Source: a bacterium
GTDB taxonomy: Bacteria > Cyanobacteriota > Vampirovibrionia > Obscuribacterales > Obscuribacteraceae
Assembly (NCBI GenBank): GCA_030431355.1
Contig: JAUIJG010000288.1
Location: forward strand, 1 to 6,981
Direction: 5' to 3'
DNA: 6,981 nucleotides
The translations under genes and the position numbers were made by a program. The notes beneath the pieces were generated by a model. That model worked only from the letters and a program-made list of their open reading frames with translations. It was not told where the DNA came from and made no database searches. This document shows positions 1 to 5,482 of this stretch, in pieces (the first letter of the stretch is position 1; each line of letters opens with the position of its first letter).

Positions 1-635
1 CGCAGCCGTTCATCCCCTTCCAGAGCCAGGGGCAGGGAGTTTTTTATAACATTGATCTTCGCATTTTTCTCTACTAGCTCAACCAGATCCGGTCGAGCTT
101 TATATTCGGAGGATCGAATAGAAAGGTGGACTGAAGAGGACTTCTTCACCAGATCCAGGGCGGAAAGAACTGCGGAATCTCCGCCGCCGACAACCAGAAC
201 CGGCTTACCGGAAAGTGCCTCTAAATGCGGACCGCTGCGGTAGAGTACATGTTCTCCCAGCCTGTCATCGCCATCAAGAGCTAGTCTTCTTACTCTATAA
301 CCGGTGGCGAGTACCAGGGTCCTGCCGCGAAACAAACCGGTATCCGTCTCCAGAGTAAGAGTGGAGAGGTCGACAGATTCCACCGAAACCCCTTTTAAAA
401 CTCTATCATGCAAAATTTCTGCGGCAAACTGTTCCATTCCATCGGCCAGCTCTTCTCCGCATGTGTATTCCTGGGTAGCAAGATTACGAATCCTGCTAGG
501 AATTGTACGGACCTGTCCGCCCAGTTTCTTCTCTCTTTCAAGAACAAGAACGTCCAGTTTACTTTCAATACATTCAAGGGCGCAGTTGATACCAGCGGGA
601 CCGCCGCCAATAACAACCACATCAGCTTCTTTCAC
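1..635 (-). CDS. Thioredoxin-reductase-fold FAD/NAD(P) oxidoreductase without CxxC (3' end missing)
   Basis: This open frame begins at a GTG and runs off the left edge, so only the first 211 residues are visible. It shows the two-nucleotide-domain layout of the thioredoxin reductase / type 2 ferredoxin-NADP reductase superfamily. An FAD Rossmann motif GGGPAG lies at residues 10-15, a typical LGGQ segment at 38-41, an ATG motif at 110-112, and a second nucleotide motif GGGDSA at 150-155. The stretch where thioredoxin reductase carries its CxxC redox pair (about 131-137) reads LYRSGPH, with no cysteine; the only cysteines seen are C18, C22 and C59. The NADPH-phosphate motif HRRxxxR is also altered, to IRSSEYKAR. 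It is therefore unlikely to reduce thioredoxin and more likely passes electrons from NAD(P)H to another acceptor. The GTG was chosen because AGGAG sits six bases upstream and the Rossmann strand starts right after it. The gene overlaps the preceding FAD gene by 14 bases, suggesting coupled translation. Confidence 0.85.
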   Translation of the reverse strand, partial: MKEADVVVIGGGPAGINCALECIESKLDVLVLEREKKLGGQVRTIPSRIRNLATQEYTCGEELADGMEQFAAEILHDRVLKGVSVESVDLSTLTLETDTGLFRGRTLVLATGYRVRRLALDGDDRLGEHVLYRSGPHLEALSGKPVLVVGGGDSAVLSALDLVKKSSSVHLSIRSSEYKARPDLVELVEKNAKINVIKNSLPLALEGDERL

Positions 636-1656
636 AATCTGCTCCTGCTTCGGCAATCACTCTCTTTGCTAGCGATTCACCGCTTAAAAAAGCCCCTTCG
701 ACCCTGGGTGCCAGGCACCAATCCCCACAAAATCCAAGACCTTCCTCGGCAAGAAAAATTGAGCCCAGATCGCTCTCCGCGTATGGTCTTGCGTACCGCC
801 AGCGATGACACTTTCGGAACTTTATTTCGGGCAAAGAAGAATTCTCGTCTACCAACATGGCAAATCTAGCCAGCAATTGATCTGCGATTATATCTAAATC
901 TTCTTCCATATGAATCGAAGACCACTTTGAAGAAGAATGAATCACCCACCTTTCACCGGCAGGTCTGCCTGGCTTACTAGAATCCCTGGCCGCCCAGCTA
1001 AGTAACTCATCTTCGAAAAAGATGCCGTCCAGATTTACATTGAGCCTTTCGTCAAAGCCAACTAACAAAGCGAAGCATGGCTCCATCTTAATCCCGGACA
1101 GATCATAGTCGGGGAAAAGCATCTGCGCCTGAAGCGGGGGCATGTTTAAAATGAGAAATTCGAAACCGGTCTCTCTAAAAGACTTGCCACTCTCACCAGT
1201 TAAATCTCTTCCGACAAGACTCCAGGACTGATACTGATTTCGCTCGATTCGCTCCACCCTATGACGGGTAAATAAGCTGATTTCATCCTGTTCAAAACAT
1301 TGATAGAGGCTGTTCATGGACGGCACTCCAACAAATCGGAGGCGAGGACTCACCTTTCTCTTAACAGCCTTTTTATCGATAGTATTATTTATGGTGCCGA
1401 AATTCCCTTTCCACTCGGCAATCGATCCAGACTTAATAAGAGGCTCTATAAAAGCCCTGAAGGAATCACTCTCTACGGTGAAATATTGGGCACCATAGTC
1501 GAATTGATCTTCATCTCTGGTTCTTGAAGCCAACCGTCCGGTTGGAAATCGTCCTTTATCAAAGAGAGTTACCGAGAAACCGGCTTCGTGCAACAACCGA
1601 GCACAGTTGAGCCCGGCCATACCTGAGCCTATGATGGCTACTCTTCCTTGCACCAC
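622..1656 (-). CDS. Renalase-like NAD(P)/FAD-dependent oxidoreductase
   Basis: This is a 344-residue flavoprotein of the amine-oxidase-like superfamily, close in layout to bacterial renalases. The N-terminal FAD motif GSGMAG is at residues 10-15, followed by the family-typical segment FPTGRLASR and then FDYGAQYFT. The C-terminal FAD-binding signature GDWCLAPRVEGAFLSG covers residues 311-326. Known bacterial renalases oxidise isomeric (2- or 6-) dihydro forms of NAD(P), removing inhibitory by-products; that activity here is inference from fold and length. No signal peptide is seen, so it is probably cytosolic. The start is one of two adjacent GTG codons (1656 or 1653) with only a weak AAGG-like site. 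No other start is possible, because the in-frame stop of the VOC gene lies 21 bases upstream and the Rossmann strand begins at residue 6. The 3' end overlaps the next flavoprotein gene by 14 bases. It could instead be another small-molecule oxidase or desaturase of this superfamily. Confidence 0.85.
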   Translation of the reverse strand: MVQGRVAIIGSGMAGLNCARLLHEAGFSVTLFDKGRFPTGRLASRTRDEDQFDYGAQYFTVESDSFRAFIEPLIKSGSIAEWKGNFGTINNTIDKKAVKRKVSPRLRFVGVPSMNSLYQCFEQDEISLFTRHRVERIERNQYQSWSLVGRDLTGESGKSFRETGFEFLILNMPPLQAQMLFPDYDLSGIKMEPCFALLVGFDERLNVNLDGIFFEDELLSWAARDSSKPGRPAGERWVIHSSSKWSSIHMEEDLDIIADQLLARFAMLVDENSSLPEIKFRKCHRWRYARPYAESDLGSIFLAEEGLGFCGDWCLAPRVEGAFLSGESLAKRVIAEAGADCERS

Positions 1657-1677
1657 CTTAAAATACCAGGACCTGCG

Positions 1678-2034
1678 TCATTTGGAGGTCGCTTTAGGTG
1701 AAGAAGAACTTGAAATCACGTAAGGCTTGAGAACTTCCAGGGTGTTGCCGCCCGGGTCAGCGAGATAACAGGACTCACTTCCGTCCCGATGTTTTTTCAA
1801 CTTGCCGAATGAAGAAGCATCCTCCCTCTCGATGCCCACGTGGGGAGGATGTTCTCGGGCGATAACAAAGGCTATGTTTATGTTGCCAAACTCAAGCATA
1901 GCCCAGGTGTCATCCTGATAACTAACCGAACAGTTGAATCTCTCTTTATACCAGCGAACCGTGGCGTCGATGTCCTTCACTTCAAGAGCGATATGGTCTA
2001 CTCTATCCAGCACTTTTTCAGGTTCGTCCATCAT
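1678..2034 (-). CDS. VOC family (glyoxalase/bleomycin-resistance fold) protein
   Basis: This is a 118-residue single-domain protein of the vicinal oxygen chelate superfamily. The first beta-strand motif VDHIALEV holds H14, the middle of the protein has H65 in HPPHVGIE, and the final strand holds E100 in DPGGNTLEVL. Together these fit the usual metal-binding His/His/Glu set. Residues 18-33 (EVKDIDATVRWYKERF) match the standard helix after the first strand. The C-terminus ends in a short Ser/Lys tail. Family members include glyoxalase I, epimerases, dioxygenases and resistance proteins, and the substrate cannot be told from sequence. I start at the ATG at 2034 because GGTGGG lies six bases upstream; an in-frame ATG at 2061 lacks a good ribosome site and would only add nine unrelated residues. 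The gene leads the VOC/renalase-like/reductase run, and its stop codon is in the same frame as the next gene. Confidence 0.85.
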   Translation of the reverse strand: MMDEPEKVLDRVDHIALEVKDIDATVRWYKERFNCSVSYQDDTWAMLEFGNINIAFVIAREHPPHVGIEREDASSFGKLKKHRDGSESCYLADPGGNTLEVLKPYVISSSSSPKATSK

Positions 2035-2040
2035 TAAATT

Positions 2041-2046
2041 CCCACC
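2041..2046 (-). promoter_or_regulatory. Ribosome binding site deciding the VOC start
   Basis: GGTGGG on the minus strand, six bases before the ATG at 2034. It supports the shorter VOC start over the upstream in-frame ATG. Confidence 0.5.
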
Positions 2047-2076
2047 GGTTCGTGACCGCATGATTTTACCAGGATT

Positions 2077-2105
2077 CTAGCTCCGCAGTGAGAGACTCGG
2101 ACTAG
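2077..2105 (-). other. Hairpin across the stop codon of the FlbD-like gene
   Basis: On the minus strand the arms CTAGTCCG and CGGAGCTAG can pair as eight base pairs with one bulged C around a 12-base loop. The stem includes the TAG stop of the small FlbD-like gene and lies 43 bases before the VOC start. No U-tract follows, so it is not a standard intrinsic terminator. It could modulate read-through into the VOC operon or protect a processed 3' end; both are inference. Confidence 0.35.
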
Positions 2106-2317
2106 CCCACCGGCTGGGGAGTCCTGCAGGGATCATGGATTTTTTTCAGGAGGTTATCGTAGGACTCACTCACGGTCGCATAATTGACGTTACCTACCTG
2201 CCCTTTGAAATAAACAATAGTCTTCCCTGTGTCTTTCCTATGAGGTTCCAGGTATCCGATGGAATCGACATTCAACAAAATCTTGTTATCGTCCAATTGG
2301 GTTTCGATAAAGAGCAT
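2102..2317 (-). CDS. Small FlbD-like protein (71 aa)
   Basis: This 71-residue protein begins MLFIETQLDDNKILLNVDSI and continues with GYLEPHRKDTGKTIVYFKGQ. The pattern of a short strand, a polar turn with a target-residue strand (ILLNVDSIGYLE), a second strand pair (TIVYFKG, VNYATV) and a closing helix (SYDNLLKKI) resembles the flagellar FlbD family, whose members are about 60-80 residues long. No flagellar gene is visible nearby, so a flagellar role is not supported and the match is to the fold only. The start is clear: an AAGGAGG site lies six bases before the ATG. Longer in-frame starts upstream would translate the structured leader and are rejected. The C-terminal tail DPCRTPQPVG is Pro-rich and carries the only cysteine. 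It has no signal peptide and is probably cytosolic. The function is unknown. Confidence 0.75.
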   Translation of the reverse strand: MLFIETQLDDNKILLNVDSIGYLEPHRKDTGKTIVYFKGQVGNVNYATVSESYDNLLKKIHDPCRTPQPVG

Positions 2318-2323
2318 GAAAAA

Positions 2324-2330
2324 CCTCCTT
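2324..2330 (-). promoter_or_regulatory. Strong Shine-Dalgarno of the FlbD-like gene
   Basis: A full AAGGAGG on the minus strand with a six-base spacer (TTTTTC) to the ATG at 2317. This is the best ribosome binding site in the window and fixes the start of the small gene. Confidence 0.8.
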
Positions 2331-2347
2331 GATGAGATAGTGAAGAA

Positions 2348-2403
2348 GGGCAACTGTCTTACGACCGATGCCCCGCCTTCTGGTCTCCATTTACATGAAA
2401 CCA
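2348..2403 (-). promoter_or_regulatory. Leader with two tandem GUAA-tetraloop hairpins
   Basis: Two hairpins can form one after the other in the RNA upstream of the FlbD-like gene. The first (2403 to 2381) pairs TGGTTTCAT with ATGGAGACCA, with one G-U pair and one bulged G, around the loop GTAA. The second (2373 to 2348) has a five-pair outer stem GGGCA/TGCCC, a U-U mismatch, one C-G pair, a G-A mismatch, then GTC/GAC around a second GTAA loop. Seven bases separate them, and the ribosome site starts 17 bases after the second. GUAA is a GNRA tetraloop, a stable and often receptor-binding loop. It matches no riboswitch class that I recognise. Whether it is regulatory is inference. Confidence 0.4.
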
Positions 2404-2444
2404 CCGATATGTGAACGGATGATGAACAGTTTGCTCATCAACAA

Positions 2445-3623
2445 CTAGATGGAGCTACTCTCCTCCGCTGCCAGTTCTGCACCTGACTGGTCCTGGTCGG
2501 AATCTGATCGCGGGAAACTTCTGGAACGCTCGTGGGCGTATTCTTGCCCTGCGGCCGTTACTCCTTCAGCGCTCACATTCTTGCTGTATCCGTTTCCGGC
2601 TCCGGCAGTCACCTCTTTGTTGCGGTTGTACTCTCCGCCGCGGGCAGTGGTGCCCCAGGCTTCAACATTCTTGTTGTATCCGTTTCCGGCTCCGGCAGTC
2701 ACCTCTTTGGTTCTGGTGTACTCTCCGCCGCGGGCAGTGGTACCGGATGTCTCAACATTCTTGCTGTATCCGTTTCCGGCTCCGGCAGTCACCTCTTTGG
2801 TTCTGGTGTACTCTCCACCCTTAGCTGTCGTTCCGGTGGTTGTAATCTCTTTGGTCAGACCTGACTCTTTGCTGTAGGAGACAGATTTGCTGCGGTCATA
2901 CTCGCCACCTCGTGCGGTGGTACCGGAAGTATCTACTTGTTTGGAGAAACCATTCTCTTTGCTTGCGGTTACATTTTTAGAGCGATCGAACTCACCACCC
3001 CGGGCTGTCTTTCCGGAGCTGTCAACCTGCTTAGAATAGCCATTTGCCCTATTGGCGGATACACTCTTGTTGCGATTGTACTCGCCTCCCCGGGCAGTAT
3101 GGGCTGTGGACTGAAAGTTCTTGGCATATCCACTATCTCGGCTAGCGGTGGCAGACCCCTGGCGGGAATAGTCACCGCCTCTTCTGTTGCTACCACTGCG
3201 ATCTAGATTACGGCTGAAGCCTTCTCCATTACGTTTCCATTGGCCCTGGTTACGAAAAGAATTCGCTCCCTGCGAATTGAATCCGCTTGCAGGATTTCCA
3301 TTTCCGTTGAACCTATTTCTAAAGTTGCTGAAATTGCCAAAGTTCCTGGCAGCGGCGGCTCCACCCTGGCCTGATGTGGCGTAGTTGCTATGGCTATTCT
3401 GTCCGCCGAATCGACCAGCTCTGAAATTGCCCCGGGAGGCAAATCCACCTGTTCTGGATCTCGCTCCGGCGCCTGCAGCAGCTCTAGCGGCATGACCACC
3501 ACCTCGAGCACAGCGACCGCCGCCACGTCCACCGCGGGCTTCCGCTTCCATTGGAACAATTACATATGTAGCAAAAACTGCGCTGAGCGCGAATAGAGCA
3601 GTGATAGCTCGAAATTTAATCAT
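2445..3623 (-). CDS. Exported protein with seven 30-residue repeats and a Gly/Arg/Asn-rich N-terminal half
   Basis: This 392-residue protein belongs to no family I recognise. Residues 1-29 form a signal peptide: Lys/Arg start, hydrophobic core ITALFALSAVFATYVIV, and an AEA cleavage site before R30. Residues 30-146 are low complexity, first Gly/Arg/Ala-rich (RGGRGGGR), then Asn/Phe/Gly-rich (NFGNFSNFRNRFNGNGN). Residues 147-356 are seven exact 30-residue units with no gaps, starting at 147, 177, 207, 237, 267, 297 and 327. The consensus is about ARGGEYxRxKxVTAxxxNGY followed by SKxVxTSGTT. The tail from 357 is a decayed eighth unit ending in a Ser/Asp/Glu-rich acidic stretch. The protein is strongly basic before that tail and has one cysteine (C38). 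An extended secreted or cell-surface structural or matrix protein is a reasonable guess only. The start is supported by GGGAG seven bases upstream. The nearest upstream gene, the phosphatase, is 93 bases away. Confidence 0.85.
   Translation of the reverse strand: MIKFRAITALFALSAVFATYVIVPMEAEARGGRGGGRCARGGGHAARAAAGAGARSRTGGFASRGNFRAGRFGGQNSHSNYATSGQGGAAAARNFGNFSNFRNRFNGNGNPASGFNSQGANSFRNQGQWKRNGEGFSRNLDRSGSNRRGGDYSRQGSATASRDSGYAKNFQSTAHTARGGEYNRNKSVSANRANGYSKQVDSSGKTARGGEFDRSKNVTASKENGFSKQVDTSGTTARGGEYDRSKSVSYSKESGLTKEITTTGTTAKGGEYTRTKEVTAGAGNGYSKNVETSGTTARGGEYTRTKEVTAGAGNGYNKNVEAWGTTARGGEYNRNKEVTAGAGNGYSKNVSAEGVTAAGQEYAHERSRSFPRSDSDQDQSGAELAAEESSSI
2556..3185 (-). repeat. Seven tandem 90-bp coding repeats
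   Basis: Seven units of exactly 90 bp encode the 30-residue repeats of the exported protein. The three promoter-distal units (2556-2645, 2646-2735, 2736-2825) are the most alike. By hand count the middle one matches its right neighbour at 78 of 90 positions and its left neighbour at 72 of 90. All three share an identical 35-bp block at 2585-2619, 2675-2709 and 2765-2799. The promoter-proximal units are more diverged. This pattern fits recent duplication or gene conversion at the 3' end of the array. Confidence 0.9.
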
Positions 3624-3687
3624 AATCCTTCTCCCTTGTCCGTAAATCAGTAAACGGAAACCGGAGAGAAAAAGTTCAATTTTTTTG

Positions 3688-3706
3688 ATTAATTGACCAA
3701 ATTAAT
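3688..3706. promoter_or_regulatory. AT-rich 19-bp inverted repeat before the repeat-protein gene
   Basis: Perfect 7-bp arms ATTAATT and AATTAAT flank the spacer GACCA in the 93-base gap between the phosphatase and the repeat-protein gene. The surrounding 40 bases are the most AT-rich in the window. No T-run follows the dyad on the minus strand, so it is not an obvious terminator there. An operator or an AT-rich promoter region is possible, but I see no convincing -35/-10 pair. Confidence 0.35.
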
Positions 3707-3716
3707 TTCAGTTAGC

Positions 3717-5399
3717 TTATTTGGCTTTCGTTTTATCCCCGACGATTTCCCTGAGAATCGAGCCTATGGAGCCGGAAGGCGGCTTTATACCCAGATAATT
3801 GGCCAGGGTGGGAGCTATGTCCTGGGGACCGATGGGCCTAGAGAATCTGCCATTCTCTACCCTTGCGCCGAGGAATGCTACCGGGACATAGGTATCGTAG
3901 CTCCAGACAGATCCATGCTCACCGGGCTCGGTGGTTTTATGCTTCCCGAACATATAGTATTGATCAGTTACCACGTGGACATGGCCTGAGCGTCGAGGAT
4001 GAAAGTTATTCACGATTCTGGAGGTGTACGGTCTATTGTTCAAAATCTCGCCCTTTAGAATTCGGGAGCGACCCACCGCATAGAGAATTCCAGGATATTC
4101 CATGGCGGCTCCGGCGCACTCGTCTTCCACCTCCTCCAGCGACAGACCTTCTGCTTTGATTGCGTCCACATCAAGGTATATATAAGGATAGGTAACAGAC
4201 TTGAGAAGGCTGCCTTTGACTTTGTACTTATCGCTCAGTCTCCGGTTCACGAACTTTTTGAACTCCCTGGTGGGAATTCTTCCTGCAGGTATTCCCCGCT
4301 CAAGTAAAGACTCAGCAATCTCGGAGACACCGTGATCTGCGGAGAGCACCACAAGCACTTTATTGAGACCGAGTTCACGATCAACATAATCGAGAAGCGA
4401 AGCAAGATTCCTATCGACTCGCATAAGATTATCTTCCGCTTCCAGGCTTCCAACCCCCCAGAGATGGCCGACATAGTCCGTGGAGGAGAAGCTCACCGAC
4501 AGATAGTCGGTCACCCCCCGTTTACCAAGAGCGAGACTCTTTATCGCTTGGCGAGCAAAGGAGAGCACCAGTTCATCACCCACCGGGCTGCGCAATAGTC
4601 CATTATAAAAATCAAGATCTGTCGCGGCGGCATATTTTTTGGGCAGGGTTCCACCGAGATGTTTGTAGAAGCCTTCATATGATCTTTTATCAATATCGAG
4701 TCTCTCGTAGAGACCTCTATCCTGAAGCAGAGTCCATGACCTGGCTTTGTAAGCATCAGCATGACCTGACTCATTCCACTCTCGAACCCAGTCGGGAAGC
4801 TGCTTGTTGTAGAAGGTGCTATTGATAAACAGCCCCCTCGATAGCCAATATGCTTGCCCGCATTTTCCGCCGGGCAGAATGGCAGCCCTATCTTTGCCGG
4901 AAATAGCAATTGCAAGGGCCTTGCCTCCGGAGGCGAGTACAATCTCATCTCCAATTGTTGTGGATAAAAGATTTTCTGGTGAGCGTCCTTTTTCCAGGGA
5001 GCTGGTGTCGGATGTGCTGACCGCATCCTTATCCAGAATAGGATATCTACCATCCTCAACGGCATAGACCGTTTTACCCAGTTTGTAATCCCACCACTCA
5101 CTATTGGTGATACCATGCTGAGCAGGTGCTCCCCCGGTGGCCAGGGTGGCATGCCCCGGCGCTGTCTCCGTATCCGCGTGGATATAATGGGCATTGGTAT
5201 AGTAAGCGCCTTCGTCTAAGAATCTCCTGAATCCGCCTTTGCCAAAACGCTTTTCAAAACGCAGCGGCAAGTCACCGCGAAGCTGGTCCACAGTTAGTTG
5301 CAAAACCAGACTGACATCTTTAGTCTTGGCAATGGCGGATGCGCAACTGAGAGCTAGAGCCAGGACAAGGAAGGCTGTTTTAAGCGCTATCGTATTCAT
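3717..5399 (-). CDS. PafA-like exported alkaline phosphatase (phosphomonoesterase)
   Basis: This is a 560-residue enzyme of the alkaline phosphatase / nucleotide pyrophosphatase superfamily, PafA-like branch. Residues 1-24 are a signal peptide (core FLVLALALSCASA), placing it in the periplasm or outside; the cysteine context (LSCA) leaves a lipoprotein form possible. The two-zinc site is complete: D38 (TVDQLRGD), nucleophile T79 in TETAPGH, D308 and H312 (STDYVGH), D355-H356 (SADHG), and H495 (GEHGS). Phosphate-binding residues typical of PafA monoesterases are also present: N99 (HGITNSEWW) and the pair K169/R171 in SGKDRAAILPGG. This K/R pair argues for monoesterase rather than diesterase activity. 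Known PafA enzymes release phosphate from many organic monoesters and, unlike classical PhoA, are not strictly phosphate-repressed. I chose the ATG at 5399 because the signal peptide starts there and AAGGAG lies 12 bases upstream. A longer start at 5447 would put charged and cysteine residues before it. Confidence 0.92.
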   Translation of the reverse strand: MNTIALKTAFLVLALALSCASAIAKTKDVSLVLQLTVDQLRGDLPLRFEKRFGKGGFRRFLDEGAYYTNAHYIHADTETAPGHATLATGGAPAQHGITNSEWWDYKLGKTVYAVEDGRYPILDKDAVSTSDTSSLEKGRSPENLLSTTIGDEIVLASGGKALAIAISGKDRAAILPGGKCGQAYWLSRGLFINSTFYNKQLPDWVREWNESGHADAYKARSWTLLQDRGLYERLDIDKRSYEGFYKHLGGTLPKKYAAATDLDFYNGLLRSPVGDELVLSFARQAIKSLALGKRGVTDYLSVSFSSTDYVGHLWGVGSLEAEDNLMRVDRNLASLLDYVDRELGLNKVLVVLSADHGVSEIAESLLERGIPAGRIPTREFKKFVNRRLSDKYKVKGSLLKSVTYPYIYLDVDAIKAEGLSLEEVEDECAGAAMEYPGILYAVGRSRILKGEILNNRPYTSRIVNNFHPRRSGHVHVVTDQYYMFGKHKTTEPGEHGSVWSYDTYVPVAFLGARVENGRFSRPIGPQDIAPTLANYLGIKPPSGSIGSILREIVGDKTKAK

Positions 5400-5441
5400 G
5401 TATTGCAAAGACTCCTTCGGGCAACAGGAAGAAGTTACCAC

Positions 5442-5461
5442 AACCAAAACATGTTCTGGTT
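5442..5461. promoter_or_regulatory. 20-bp dyad upstream of the phosphatase
   Basis: The site AACCAAAACATGTTCTGGTT is a gapless inverted repeat in which 9 of 10 position pairs match. It lies in the 83-base gap between the response regulator and the phosphatase, about 43 bases before the phosphatase ATG. Size and symmetry suit a dimeric repressor or activator operator. As RNA it could also form a hairpin. No clear sigma-70 promoter is visible beside it. Confidence 0.4.
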
Positions 5462-5482
5462 AAGGTTGAGAGCAGAGAGCCT

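Noticed and set aside
304..869. Plus-strand open frames opposite the two flavoprotein genes
   Set aside because: They lie antisense to clear Rossmann-fold proteins and have the composition of shadow frames.
2318..2404. Longer start of the FlbD-like protein at GTG 2404
   Set aside because: It would translate the hairpin leader and ignore the AAGGAGG site placed six bases before the ATG at 2317.
2420..2440. TGATGA/TCATCA six-pair hairpin just after the repeat-protein stop, considered as a terminator
   Set aside because: The stem is short and AT-rich, the loop has nine bases and no U-tract follows.
2449..2877. Long plus-strand open frames opposite the repeat array
   Set aside because: The 90-bp period is a multiple of three, so a stop-free frame on the other strand repeats too. 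There is no ribosome site or family resemblance, and the minus-strand product has a signal peptide and regular repeats.
3624..3716. Sigma-70 promoter for the repeat-protein gene
   Set aside because: TTGAAC was the best -35 candidate, but no acceptable -10 lies 16-18 bases downstream.
4541..5194. 217-codon minus-strand frame inside the phosphatase gene
   Set aside because: It lies in another frame of a gene whose metal and phosphate ligands are all present; the sequence is rich in Pro, Met and Cys and shows no domain.
5400..5447. Longer phosphatase start at 5447
   Set aside because: It would add 16 residues with Cys-Cys and charged residues before a complete signal peptide, and that start lies inside the 20-bp dyad.
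5462..5482. Possible terminator just after the response regulator
   Set aside because: The CTCTCTGCTCTC run is a simple pyrimidine repeat, not a dyad, and has no U-tract.
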